Source: Chloroflexota bacterium (GTDB lineage: Bacteria > Chloroflexota > UBA11872). Taken from it: DNA of 64,000 nt. Location: the NCBI GenBank assembly GCA_022824495.1, contig JAJDZU010000010.1, forward strand, positions 57,811 through 121,810, written 5' to 3'. Both the position numbers and the translations under genes were made by a program. The first letter of the stretch is position 1. The number at the start of each line of letters is the position of its first letter. Below, piece after piece: positions 27,326-36,613 of this stretch. Under the pieces are notes generated by a model, which saw only the letters and a program-made list of their open reading frames with translations, was not told the origin of the DNA and searched no databases.

Positions 27326-29908
27326 TTACGCAGGCACCCGCACTGCCAGTCTATCTTGCACTTCCTGATAGATTGAAACGTCGATTTCGTCAGCAACATC
27401 AAGCGTCACAGCAATTCCATAGCGTATGGGTGTGACGATATCACCTGCATCAGATCGGCAATTAATCTCAATTGCGATCCTCTCGCCATCCTGGAATTCC
27501 AAGGCCTGAGTCCCCTCGAACACTTCGTGCTGAACCGTGCCCCTTCGGGTCGCTCGGAGATCTGCGCAAATCCTTTTGTTCTTCGCGAACTCATTGCTCG
27601 CCTCAAACCACAAATGTGCGATCCGGTAGTTCAGATTCCTAATGTTTATGGGAGTAAACCATGCTAGTGTAATTTTCAGTCGGCGCTTTAGTCTAGTTCC
27701 TGATAGACTTGGAGGCAATGGGAACTCAAACTTGTGCTTCACGCCGTCCGTCAAATCGCCGTACCCAATGGCCGTCACACGGTGATCTGTACAGACAAGT
27801 GATCGTTGTAAAGCCATCTGACCGTATCCAACAAAACGACTGATATAATTCTTAAATTTCCCACGACTGAGATCCCTTATATCCTTATCATATGTCGAGA
27901 AGAGATCTAACCAGTCGGCGCTGTGAACCAACAGTGCCTTCATTAGGACTGAGTCATAAGCAAAGTCAATATCCGCTCCACCTCTCTCCCGAAGCTGATC
28001 AATGCTTTCGAATATCATGCCTGCCCCACGGCTGGCAAGGGCCGCAGCATTACTCGTCCCTCTGAAGTAGCCAACACGGTCCAACTGACCGGTCTGCACA
28101 CTTGGCACGGCCGCCAACTGCCCTGGTGGCAAGGTACTCGGCCTAACCTCCAGAACTGCAGCAGACGTCTCGTCAGCCACGATCTTTTCGTACAAGAGCT
28201 GCTTGCCACCGGCTGCCAGAACATCCGGCTTGATCGATGCGCGATATCCCGGCCCATGTGCGCTCACAACACTCGGGAGCCCTGTGTGCAAGGGGTCAAC
28301 CCAATGGTTCGAAAGCGGAGGACTGGGAGAAGCGTCGGCATGCGCAGATCCAAGCGTCAGTCCATTCACTGTCTCTCCTGGTGACAGTAGCGGCCGGTTG
28401 CGCGTATCTCTTGCAATTGCTCTCAACACTGCTCTCTGAAAGGTCTCGGGTGATTGTTCCGAAACCTTGTCCCGTGGTATTTCGAGTGGCAAATCATGTA
28501 TGTGGTTTCCGGCGCTAACGACAAAAAGCACGTTGTACTGTGACGAAAGCCAGTCTATTAGCTTTGCCAATGGGCTCATACCGCGGTTAAATTGTCTCGA
28601 CCTGTCACATACTGACAAATTAATGACTCGAATTCCAGGAGCGACCGCTGGGAATTCACCCTCAGGTTCGAAGAGTCGCCGAACTGCTCTCCATATCAAG
28701 TCGACCGCCAAAACATTGTTGGGAATCTGCTCCACAGCCTCGCCATTGAAAGAGGTGTGCGGCTGCATAATGGGCCTAACGTAAACGGGTCGCGACAACG
28801 CCATGTTTCCCTCATTGAGGTCACCGTGACATATGAGAGATGTGATTGCCGTCCCATGATAACGATTGCTAACAGAGTACCCTCGCTCATAGTCATCAGG
28901 GTCATCAATTACCACACGCCCATCTATCAGCTGATGTCCTGCTAGCGGCAACCCATCAAAAACAGCCACAATTGGGTCTCCGGCGGGAAGCTGAGACATA
29001 TCATCTCTGGTCGAATGCTCAGCACTCACCAATGCTTCCTCGATCTGAACAGGAACAGCGCATTGACCAGCGGAGCGTACATACATTACGTCTTGACATT
29101 CAACTAGGTCAGCACCGGCGCTGATCGCCTCATCAAGAAGCAACCGTGCACGCTCAGCGGGAATCTCTGCTAGAATGGCATGATAGTCAATCTCTGGAAT
29201 CACCGAAGTGTGCAATATAGTCCCACCCAATCTTATGATGATATCAGATACATTGGTACTTCTTACAGACTGTCGATCACCACCCGGCGTGTGCCATAAC
29301 TCGACAGTCATATACACCCTCTGTTCACCATATGCCAGCATCTCGTTCCAGTCGTCAATAACACCCGTACCGTAGAAGCGATCATTTGCATCCCACGGGC
29401 GAATATCGTACAACTGGCGGAACATATTCTTGAATTTACCAAACCCGTCTGGAAATCTGATCGACGGATCGTCGCACCAATCATCAAACAGACTTCGAAT
29501 CTTGCGAAGTGCACGCTGATCGGTCATCACCAAGAAGAACTGACCCTTCAATGCACTCGGCGAATCAGATTCATCACCAAATCCATAAGCTGCTTCTATT
29601 TCGTCGACGTCGAATTCGCCAAGTAATTCCAAACCGTCAATATGACTCACAGCTCTAATGAAATCTGCAATTGACCCAACAATCTCAAGAACCAGTACTT
29701 GTTCTGGCTCAATGCCTAGCGGATTATCTTGCAAGGTCACTCGTTGCCGATCGAAGGCGTGTTGAACGCTGTCAAACTTAGGCTTGAGCCTTGAAGATTG
29801 TCGACTCGGTTCAGGCAGGTTTGGGGTACCTCCCCCACCCGAGAGTTTGCTACGTCTAGTCTCGGAATGCTCTGGAAATATCAGGAGCGGATGATCTGTC
29901 ACGACCAT
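27326..29908 (-). CDS. ietS: S8-family subtilisin-like protease of an ietAS-type anti-phage system
   Basis: The 860-residue protein has a complete subtilase triad: D318 in PIVAVFDGLP, H351 in NRYHGTAITSLI, the oxyanion asparagine N468 in VVSAGNHIHDLP, and S619 in YFRGTSNAAALASRGAG. About 310 residues precede the protease domain and about 220 follow it, ending in a beta-rich region (HKFEFPLPPSLSGTRLKRRLKITLAWFTPIN). There is no signal peptide, so it is intracellular. The gene directly follows an AAA+ ATPase gene with no gap. That two-gene layout, ATPase then S8 peptidase, is the ietAS anti-phage system reported in a large defence-system screen (Gao et al., 2020). The assignment rests on domain order and gene pair, not on a search. 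The trigger and substrate are unknown. Confidence 0.8.
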   Translation of the reverse strand: MVVTDHPLLIFPEHSETRRSKLSGGGGTPNLPEPSRQSSRLKPKFDSVQHAFDRQRVTLQDNPLGIEPEQVLVLEIVGSIADFIRAVSHIDGLELLGEFDVDEIEAAYGFGDESDSPSALKGQFFLVMTDQRALRKIRSLFDDWCDDPSIRFPDGFGKFKNMFRQLYDIRPWDANDRFYGTGVIDDWNEMLAYGEQRVYMTVELWHTPGGDRQSVRSTNVSDIIIRLGGTILHTSVIPEIDYHAILAEIPAERARLLLDEAISAGADLVECQDVMYVRSAGQCAVPVQIEEALVSAEHSTRDDMSQLPAGDPIVAVFDGLPLAGHQLIDGRVVIDDPDDYERGYSVSNRYHGTAITSLICHGDLNEGNMALSRPVYVRPIMQPHTSFNGEAVEQIPNNVLAVDLIWRAVRRLFEPEGEFPAVAPGIRVINLSVCDRSRQFNRGMSPLAKLIDWLSSQYNVLFVVSAGNHIHDLPLEIPRDKVSEQSPETFQRAVLRAIARDTRNRPLLSPGETVNGLTLGSAHADASPSPPLSNHWVDPLHTGLPSVVSAHGPGYRASIKPDVLAAGGKQLLYEKIVADETSAAVLEVRPSTLPPGQLAAVPSVQTGQLDRVGYFRGTSNAAALASRGAGMIFESIDQLRERGGADIDFAYDSVLMKALLVHSADWLDLFSTYDKDIRDLSRGKFKNYISRFVGYGQMALQRSLVCTDHRVTAIGYGDLTDGVKHKFEFPLPPSLSGTRLKRRLKITLAWFTPINIRNLNYRIAHLWFEASNEFAKNKRICADLRATRRGTVQHEVFEGTQALEFQDGERIAIEINCRSDAGDIVTPIRYGIAVTLDVADEIDVSIYQEVQDRLAVRVPA

Positions 29909-30904
29909 CTAACTTGCGCCGACAGAATGCGAGCCTTTCAAGGTAAACCGTGCTTTCCAATTTTCAAACCTAGTTGCGACGATTTTGGCCATGTCGGGAT
30001 TCGGTCCCGCCAGTACAGCTCTTCGCAGTATATCGTTCCCGAAGTCCTCAATTTCTGCGAAACTCACTCCAGCAAGTCTCCTTGCAAGACTTCGAGGCGA
30101 AATGCCTAATGACAATCCGGTTCGCTCTTCGAATCTTCGGAACCACTCCTCGACCTGTCCTTGCTTCGGTCTTGGCAACTCCAGGCGAATCTGAAACCGT
30201 CGCCATACCGCGCGGTCGAGCAACTCAGGATGATTACTCGCAGTTACAACGACAACATGGCTTGGTAGCGAGTCAATTTGCAAGAGCAAAGAACTCACAA
30301 CACGCTTTATCTCGCCCGTCTCGTGTAGATCACCTCTCTCCTTTCCAATCGCATCGAATTCGTCAAAGAACAGCACGCAGTGTCGCGATCGGGAATACTC
30401 GAAAACCTTATCAATTCGTTGAGCCGTCTCTCCAAGATAGCTGCCCACTATTGCCTCGTATCGTGCCACAAGAAGTGGAAGCGCTAATTCCGAGGCAATT
30501 GCTTCAGCTAGTGCCGTCTTGCCATTGCCAGGTGGCCCGGCAAGCAGAACTCGATTGCGCGGCTCTATGCCATACGAACGTAACAAATCAACGCGATACT
30601 GTTCTTCGACTAATTCTCGAACCGAAGCCTCAACTGCAGTGGATAATATTAGGTCATCAAGACATCGTGCCGGTGCGATCTCGGTTACGAGTCGGCTAGC
30701 AACTGACGTAGGTGAAGACGGAGACATAGATACATACTTCCCGTTGTTCCTCGCATATAGGTGCTTCAGTATTCGATCTGCAAAGATCGTGTGTTTCTTT
30801 GCCCGCTCGTCTGCCGCCAAAGCCTCAACGGACTTTCGGAACTGGAGCTGGTCTCCTTGGCGCCCAGCCCTTATGAGATTTAGTATCAAGTCTGCTCGTG
30901 CCAC
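29909..30904 (-). CDS. ietA: AAA+ ATPase of an ietAS-type anti-phage system
   Basis: The 331-residue protein is a single-ring AAA+ ATPase: Walker A GPPGNGKT at 123-130, Walker B VLFFDEFDAIG ending near residue 187, sensor 1 in TASNHPELLD, and an arginine-finger region DRAVWRRF around 231-237. The first 80 residues are helical and lack a known domain. It probably gates or activates the partner protease at 27326-29908, whose ATG follows its stop codon directly. The start is a GTG at 30904 with AGAG upstream. The gene is AT-richer than the helicase beside it, which suggests recent transfer. Confidence 0.82.
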   Translation of the reverse strand: MARADLILNLIRAGRQGDQLQFRKSVEALAADERAKKHTIFADRILKHLYARNNGKYVSMSPSSPTSVASRLVTEIAPARCLDDLILSTAVEASVRELVEEQYRVDLLRSYGIEPRNRVLLAGPPGNGKTALAEAIASELALPLLVARYEAIVGSYLGETAQRIDKVFEYSRSRHCVLFFDEFDAIGKERGDLHETGEIKRVVSSLLLQIDSLPSHVVVVTASNHPELLDRAVWRRFQIRLELPRPKQGQVEEWFRRFEERTGLSLGISPRSLARRLAGVSFAEIEDFGNDILRRAVLAGPNPDMAKIVATRFENWKARFTLKGSHSVGAS

Positions 30905-31227
30905 ATCAGTTTCTCTGGCTGGGAGGCATGACCCAATCCCTCAACCCTGGAGCCGGGCATCGAACAATGGCCCAGAATGCTATCGAATGTGTGGCACGCA
31001 GGCGAAGCGGTGGCGCAGTCCGTCTCGTGCGGCAGCGCCGATCCTGCCTTGCCTAGGTCAAGATGCGTTCGTCCCATGACGGGATGCTACACCGGCATAG
31101 GCGTGCGATACGGACGCGATCGGTCTCAGACTGCGCCCTGCGCAGCAGGGAACGGAGGTTCCTACGCAAGCGGCATCCATGTGCCGCAGTGGTGGTTGCG
31201 CAGAAGACGGGTGGGTCTCAGATGCCA
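30905..31227. other. intergenic region between the defence cassette and the helicase; truncated repeat copy
   Basis: No gene is visible in these 323 bp. The end next to the helicase, around 31200-31221, reads CAGAAGACGGGTGGGTCTCAGA, a truncated copy of the hairpin repeat seen complete at 35326-35360. GC content rises again here, marking the right edge of the AT-richer island. No clear promoter for ietA was found. Confidence 0.5.
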
Positions 31228-34056
31228 CTAATTGCGCCTCGGGAGGGGGTGGGTGTTGGGGCAGGGTTGGTCGGAGGCGTATTGGGAGCAGCCGAGGAAG
31301 GAGCCACGGCGGGCTTTGCGGATGACCATGACGCCGGCGCGGCAGGAGTCGCAGGCGGGTGGGGTGGCGTGGCAGGAGGGGTTGGTGCAGCGAGAAGAGC
31401 GGCCGGCTATGACCAGGAAGCCGCGCCGGCAGCGCTGGCAGCGGGGCGCGCGGTAGCGGCAGAAGAGGGCGCTGAGGCAGGTCATGCTCTGGCCGGTGCT
31501 CGATACGTCGAGGGTCCCGGTGCGGCAGCGCGGGCATTTGGGCGTGTTGTCCCGCCTGAACTCTCCGAGGCGGCGCAGGCCGGTGAATTCCCGGAGTAGC
31601 TCGTTGACGAAGGCGGAGGGACGCCGCGCGTCGGCCACCAGGTAGGTACCGCGGCGGGCCCGCGTCAAGGCAACGTAGAAGAGGCGGCGCTCCTCGGCGT
31701 GGCGGTAGTGGCCTCCGGGCGGGGGCGGCAGGACGAGGCGGAGCAGGGGATCTTCTTCGTGCTGGGCAGGGAAACCGAGGCGGGCGTCCCTGAGGTCCAG
31801 GACGACCACGTAGTCGGCCTCTCGGCCTTTGGCGGCGTGGACGGTGCTGAATTCGAGGCGCAGCCGGCCCTGACGCGGCGAAGGGAGCGCACCCTGACTG
31901 CGCCGGTAGCGACCGAGGACGAGTACGGTGAGCGGCGGGCCGCCTGCGCCCTCGCAGGACTGGATGTCGTTCAGGGCGTCCCACAGTCCGTGGGCGGGAT
32001 CTTCGGTGGCGATGACGGTGACGCCGCCGTCGCGCACGCCCTGGGCCGGGCGCAGGGTGCGCTGGGTTTGCGCGGGGTTGCGGACCACGAACGCGGTGGA
32101 GGGTTCCATGATGCCGCGGGCGAAGCGAAAGGTGCGGCCGAGCGCCCGCTCGCGTACGTGGCCGAGGTAGCGCCCGCACTGGCGCACGAGGGCGACGTCG
32201 CTGCCGGCGAAGCGGTAGATGGATTGCCAGTCGTCGCCCACGAGAAAGTAGGCGACGCCGGGGCCCCTGAGCGCCCGGAGCAGCGCCATGCGGCCGGCGG
32301 AGATGTCCTGGAACTCGTCAACCAGCACGTAGCGGTAGGGGGATTGCCAGCGACCGTTGCGGATGTGGGCGGCGGCGTGGTTGATGAGGTCGTGGAAGTC
32401 CTTGTCCTCGCCCAGCAGCTTGTCGTAGCGCGCGCTGACCTGTTCGAAGATGTCGAGGAAGGCTTCGCTACGGGCGCGATCACGCGAGTCACGCGCACGT
32501 TGACGCAGCGTGTCGGCGGAGACGCCGCTGGTCTTGACGTGGTTGAGGAACGTGGCCATCAGTTGCGCCAGCCATGAGATCAGCCAGCGGCCCAGCTCCA
32601 TGAGCAGTGTGCGGATCGGGACGCGCTGGAAGGCGACGCCGGCCGCCTGGAGCTGCTCGCGCAGTCTGCGGCGGAGCATGCCTTCGCGCTGCTGCCAGCT
32701 GTAGGTCTGGATCAGCTTCGTGCCGTACTGCCGGTGGATGTCGCGCTTCCAGCGGACGCCGTCGACGTAGCCGGTCCACCCTTCGGGTGGGCGATCCTGG
32801 CGGTCCAGGGCGAAGTGTTCGATGTAGATGTCGTGGTCCGGGAGGTAGAAGTCGAGCCGGTACTGGCGATGCCGCGGGGAGGCGGTTGCGACCGGATAGG
32901 GCCGCTCGTAGTGAAAGTTGACGCCGTTGAGGGTGAGGAAGTTGGCGATCTCCAGTTCCTCGAAGCTCTTGACCAGGTCGCCGCTGAGCGTTCGCAACTC
33001 GATTCGGCGGACGTGGTCGTAGTACTGGCCGGGGGTTTTGAACTCGAACTGCGAGCGGTAGCCGGCGCGGTGGCGGGTGATGAAGTCGGCGAGTTCCCGG
33101 CCCTGGCGTGGATCGTCGACCAGGTCGACGAGGATGCGGTCAATGGCCGCGGGCAGGATCGCGTCGTCCTCCGCCAGCTTAGAGAGCGTGGGGGCGGATT
33201 CGACCTGGGCGATGACGCGGCGGCCGAAGGCATGGAAGGTGGCGACGTGGGCGCCGGCGAGGTCGTCGGGCAGGCGCTGGCGGATCTCCTGGGCGGCCTT
33301 GCGGTTGAAGGCGAGCACGAGGATCTGGCCTGGCGGGACGCCGCGGTTGCGGACGAGGTGGGCGACTTTGCCGGTGATGACGGCGGTTTTGCCGGTGCCG
33401 GCGCCGGCGAGGACCAACGTCGTGTCTTCGTCGGTGGCAATGGCTTCCGCCTGCTCGGAGGTCGGCGGCGAGGCAAGCACGCCTTGGGCGGCCTGGGTCA
33501 CGGCGGGAACGGTGGCGGTGACGAAGCGAGCGTTGGCCTGCTCCCGGGCCGCATCGAACTCCTGGATGCTCGCGACCGACTGGATGCGAGACAGCGCCTC
33601 GGTCGTCTGCGCGGGCAGGAATGATCGGGTCAGGGCGCCGCCGCCGCGTTCAACGGCGCTGGCGATGTCGGCCCGAAGCCCGCTGGTCTGCGATTCCCGC
33701 GCGTAGCGGCTGCCGGCGTGGAGACGGTTCAAGCGGTCGTCGAGTTGCGTGAAATGCGATGACAGCGTGCGGGCGACGTGGGCGGCGTCCGTGAGTACCG
33801 CCGCGGTCAGTCGCTCGGCCTCCTGGCGGTCGAGCCCGCCGATGGAATGCCGGGCGCCGTCGGCCTGGCGCACGGTGAGTCGTGTCCAGAACCAGGAGCG
33901 GTGCGTTTGGATGCTGTCGATTGCGCCAACCGGGGTGGCCTGGGCGTCGCCAAAGCGGAGCAGGCCGTCCTTGAGCGAGACACGAGCCGGGCCAACGGTG
34001 AGCAGGCGGACGAGGGGTGTGCTGGTGGCACTGATTGGGGTGGTGCTTGGGGGCAT
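31228..34056 (-). CDS. HelD/UvrD-type superfamily 1 helicase with inserted nuclease-like domain and zinc ribbons
   Basis: The 942-residue protein begins with a small beta domain (VSLKDGLLRFGDAQATPVGAIDSIQTHRSWFWTRLTVRQADG) like the N-terminal domain of helicase IV. The UvrD core follows: Q-motif TSEQAEAIATDEDTTLVLAGAGTGKT with Walker A at 217-224, VLVDEFQDIS (motif II), LVGDDWQSIYRFAGSD (III), EFSTVHAAKGREADYVVVLDL (V) and YVALTRARRGTYLV (VI). Between Ia and II lies a PD-(D/E)xK-like insert (EELEIANFL, YRLDFYLPDHDIYIEHF) as in HelD relatives. The C-terminus has several CxxC pairs (CPRC, CQRC, CDSC) and ends FLGCSQYASDQPCPNT, a topoisomerase-type zinc ribbon. It unwinds DNA in repair or defence. 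The location beside ietAS may be coincidental, given its ordinary GC content. Confidence 0.87.
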   Translation of the reverse strand: MPPSTTPISATSTPLVRLLTVGPARVSLKDGLLRFGDAQATPVGAIDSIQTHRSWFWTRLTVRQADGARHSIGGLDRQEAERLTAAVLTDAAHVARTLSSHFTQLDDRLNRLHAGSRYARESQTSGLRADIASAVERGGGALTRSFLPAQTTEALSRIQSVASIQEFDAAREQANARFVTATVPAVTQAAQGVLASPPTSEQAEAIATDEDTTLVLAGAGTGKTAVITGKVAHLVRNRGVPPGQILVLAFNRKAAQEIRQRLPDDLAGAHVATFHAFGRRVIAQVESAPTLSKLAEDDAILPAAIDRILVDLVDDPRQGRELADFITRHRAGYRSQFEFKTPGQYYDHVRRIELRTLSGDLVKSFEELEIANFLTLNGVNFHYERPYPVATASPRHRQYRLDFYLPDHDIYIEHFALDRQDRPPEGWTGYVDGVRWKRDIHRQYGTKLIQTYSWQQREGMLRRRLREQLQAAGVAFQRVPIRTLLMELGRWLISWLAQLMATFLNHVKTSGVSADTLRQRARDSRDRARSEAFLDIFEQVSARYDKLLGEDKDFHDLINHAAAHIRNGRWQSPYRYVLVDEFQDISAGRMALLRALRGPGVAYFLVGDDWQSIYRFAGSDVALVRQCGRYLGHVRERALGRTFRFARGIMEPSTAFVVRNPAQTQRTLRPAQGVRDGGVTVIATEDPAHGLWDALNDIQSCEGAGGPPLTVLVLGRYRRSQGALPSPRQGRLRLEFSTVHAAKGREADYVVVLDLRDARLGFPAQHEEDPLLRLVLPPPPGGHYRHAEERRLFYVALTRARRGTYLVADARRPSAFVNELLREFTGLRRLGEFRRDNTPKCPRCRTGTLDVSSTGQSMTCLSALFCRYRAPRCQRCRRGFLVIAGRSSRCTNPSCHATPPACDSCRAGVMVIRKARRGSFLGCSQYASDQPCPNTHPLPRRN

Positions 34057-34354
34057 GACTGGGTGGGAGGCGGGAAGCTAGGGCAAGGGAAATCGTGGGC
34101 TGAGAATAGCGAGCGATGCATGAAGAATGGGAACAGGGCAAACGAGGGGCCGGGGTGACGGGGTGGGGAAGGAGTGAGTTGAGAGTAGTGAGCGTTGAGA
34201 GAAGAGGCGGAGGGTGGGACGTCTTGGTCTGGGTGGGGTGCCAGGGGGCTTGGGAGTGCTGGGGTTGACCAGGGTGCTGGGTCCCGGCCCCATTCGGCAG
34301 GCTCAGGGCAGGCTTGACGCCGGGATGGCGGACGGCGGGGGTGGTGGCGGGGGG
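34057..34354. repeat. intergenic repeat mosaic
   Basis: The stretch contains one copy of the long dispersed module at about 34226-34333, here interrupted after CTGGGTCCCGGCC by roughly 26 bp (CATTCGGCAGGCTCAGGGCA and a few more bases) before GACGCCGGGATGGCGGA. A shorter phrase around 34160-34215, GGAAGGAGTGAGTTGAGAGT then GAGCGTTGAGAGAAGAG, recurs at 22940-22977. No gene is visible. Confidence 0.65.
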
Positions 34355-34918
34355 CTAGGGGGCGAAGAGGTCGCTGACGTTGCAGGTGAAGCCGGGGAGG
34401 ACATCGAAGCCTTGAAGGGTGTCGTTTTGGGTGAGCGTTGATGCGCCGGACTGGGGGCGATGGGCATCGACGCTGCGGGTGTCGGGGTGGACGACCCATA
34501 CCAGGCGTACGCCGTAGCTGAGCCACATGAGCGCCTTGTCGTTGACTTCGCGCCGGGTGTCGCCGGGGGAGGCGATTTCCACGACCAAGTCGGGGACGAC
34601 TTCCGCGTATCCCGTGACTCGTTCGTCCAGCGGAATCTTCTGAGCCGAGAAGTAGGCAATGTCGGGCTCGCGCACCGTGTCGGGGTCGTGTTCCAGCCAG
34701 ACACCCGAGTCGGAGGCGGTGAGGCTGCCCAGCTTGCCGGGCTTGATGAAGTTCCCGAGCAGAATCACCAGGTTAGCGACGATGGCGCCGTGTTCGTGGC
34801 CGGTTGGCATGGATTTGCAGAGAACTCCCCGGATCAGTTCGCCTCGGACGCCCTGGCCATAGAGTCGGAGCAGGTCGTCAGCGGTCATCAGTCCTGCCTG
34901 TAGGTCTGTGACTGCCAC
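34355..34918 (-). CDS. Uma2-family (DUF820) putative endonuclease
   Basis: About 187 residues of the Uma2 family, a PD-(D/E)xK nuclease-like fold. Visible motifs are GELIRGVLCKSMPTGHEHG, DSGVWLEHDPDTVREPDIAYFSAQ, and PDLVVEIASPGDTRREVNDKALMWLSYGVRLVWVVHP, which holds the acidic residues and lysine of the putative active site. I place the start at the GTG at 34918 because CGGAGGTGTGAG lies directly upstream; a TTG at 34951 is in frame. Uma2 genes are typically dispersed and multicopy, and a close paralogue lies at 63511-64000. The cellular role is not established. Confidence 0.85.
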   Translation of the reverse strand: MAVTDLQAGLMTADDLLRLYGQGVRGELIRGVLCKSMPTGHEHGAIVANLVILLGNFIKPGKLGSLTASDSGVWLEHDPDTVREPDIAYFSAQKIPLDERVTGYAEVVPDLVVEIASPGDTRREVNDKALMWLSYGVRLVWVVHPDTRSVDAHRPQSGASTLTQNDTLQGFDVLPGFTCNVSDLFAP

Positions 34919-35353
34919 CTCACACCTCCGTGCCCAATGCGACGCGGTCAATCATGCTACAGCGTGCCGCCCGGCCCGATTTTAGTGGGTTGGGATGGGG
35001 GAGAAGAAGGGGAGAGGTGAGAGGAGCGAGAGGTGAGATTCGGAGTCGGAGGGTGGGAGGGCTTGGTCTGGATGGGGTGCCAGGGGTGGCTTGGGAGTGC
35101 TTGGGTTGACCAGGGTGCTGGGTCCCGGCCGGGGACGCCGGGATGGCGGACGAAGAGGAAGAGGCCGGTTAGAAACCGGCCGGTACGAAAGATGGGGCTC
35201 GGCACGAACGGTTGGAGCGGAGGTTGGGAGGGCTAGGTCTGGATAGGTTGCCAGGGAGGGTTTGGGTGCGGCCGGGTTGTTGGTTGCTGCTGGGTCCCGG
35301 CCGCGGACGCCGGGATGGCGGGGGAGGAAGACGGGTGGGTCACAGACCCACCC
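34919..35353. repeat. intergenic repeat cluster with two long modules and two hairpins
   Basis: Two copies of the long module lie at about 35061-35150 and 35231-35322. A hairpin GGCCGGTT-AGA-AACCGGCC occupies 35163-35181 and is followed by GGTACGAAAGATGGGG. A second hairpin, GGGTGGGTC-ACA-GACCCACCC, occupies 35333-35353 and is followed by CTACGAAGATTTTTG. These hairpin-CTACGAA units are the same type of site that the IS110 element interrupts at 23370. No gene lies in the stretch. Confidence 0.72.
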
Positions 35354-36520
35354 CTACGAAGATTTTTGTTGGTAGTCCTGGGTGGCTTTGTTGAGGGATT
35401 TGGTGCGGAGGGCCATGAGGTTGTGGCGTTCGCGGGCGGCCCATTCCTGAGAAGCGGTGAGGTTGGTGAGGGAGTTCTGGAATTGGGGCATGACGTAGCG
35501 GGCGATGAGCTCGTAGCTGTGGCGGACCTGCTGGCGGGTGCCCCACTCGGTGGCCATGACGAGCAGGCCGCCGAAGCCGCCGCTTGATTCGTCGAGCCGA
35601 TGGATGGCGGCGATGAGGTCATCGGGGGTGCCGACGCACCAGGCGCCGCTGTCGACCATGTGGTCGATGAGTTGTTCGGGCGGGCCATCAAAGGTCTTCT
35701 CAAAGCCCATGGTGTCTTCGAAGTAGTCGCGCTGGAAGCGGGCGGCGCCGAGGCGGGCCTGTTCGATGGCTTCGTGGCGGGATTCGGCGAGGTGGACGGG
35801 CATGACGAGGCGCCAGTCGTGGCGGTTCATGGTTTTGCCGTGTTCTTTGGCGACATCGAGGGCGATTTGCCAGAAGGAGTCGAGCTTGACGGTTTCGGAA
35901 CTGCCGGGGCGGATGCCGAGCGAAAGCACAGCGGCGCCGTGTTTGCCGGCGAGTTGCATGCCGGAGGGGGACTGGGCGGCGGCGACGGCAATAGGAAAGT
36001 GGGGCTGGGTGTAGGGGCGGAGGTGGGTCATGGCGCGCTGGAGGGTGAACCAATCGGCGTGGTGGGTGATGGGCTCGGTCTCGGTCAGCAGCCGCATGAT
36101 GACGCCGAGGGCTTCGTCCATGCGGGGGCGTTGGGTGAGGGGTTCGATGCCGAGCATGTAGGCATCGGACACGAGGGCGCCGGGGCCGACGCCGAGCATG
36201 ACGCGGCCGCGGGTGATGTGGTCGAGCTGGATCATGCGGTTGGCGACCATGAGGGGGTGGTGGTACGGAAGGCTGATGACGCCGGTGCCGAGCTTGATGT
36301 GGCGGGTGCGCTCGGCGGCGGTGGCGATGAAGAGTTCGGGGGACGAGATGGTTTCCCAGCCGGCGCTGTGGTGTTCGCCGATCCAGGCTTCGTCGTAGCC
36401 GAGATGGTCGAGCCACTGGACGGTTTCGAGGTCGCGTTCGAGGCCGAGGGTGGGGTTTTCGCCGAGCCAGTGGAAGGGGGCCAGGAAGATTCCGAATTTC
36501 ATGCGTGGGGGGAGAGGCAT
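35354..36520 (-). CDS. LLM-class flavin-dependent oxidoreductase (luciferase-like)
   Basis: The 388-residue protein is a luciferase-like monooxygenase: MKFGIFLAPFHWLGENPTLGLERDLETVQWLDHLGYDEAWIGEHHSAGWE, then LGTGVISLPYHHPLMVANRMIQLDHITRGRVMLGVGPG, both signatures of the F420/FMN-dependent LLM TIM barrel. It would use reduced flavin and O2 (or F420) on an unknown substrate. The ATG at 36520 follows AGAGGAG with suitable spacing; the frame further upstream to 36958 is antisense to the cupin gene and is rejected. The last codons and the TAG fall in the CCCCTACGAAGA edge of an intergenic hairpin repeat, so repeat insertion may have set its C-terminus (QQKSS). Confidence 0.87.
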   Translation of the reverse strand: MPLPPRMKFGIFLAPFHWLGENPTLGLERDLETVQWLDHLGYDEAWIGEHHSAGWETISSPELFIATAAERTRHIKLGTGVISLPYHHPLMVANRMIQLDHITRGRVMLGVGPGALVSDAYMLGIEPLTQRPRMDEALGVIMRLLTETEPITHHADWFTLQRAMTHLRPYTQPHFPIAVAAAQSPSGMQLAGKHGAAVLSLGIRPGSSETVKLDSFWQIALDVAKEHGKTMNRHDWRLVMPVHLAESRHEAIEQARLGAARFQRDYFEDTMGFEKTFDGPPEQLIDHMVDSGAWCVGTPDDLIAAIHRLDESSGGFGGLLVMATEWGTRQQVRHSYELIARYVMPQFQNSLTNLTASQEWAARERHNLMALRTKSLNKATQDYQQKSS

Positions 36521-36613
36521 TCGGGGGCTCCTCTGGCTGAGTGAATTCGGGTGGGGTTGGCGGAATGATACTGCGGGGGCGGGAGTGAACGCGGCGGTTG
36601 TAAGGAGTCGGTC

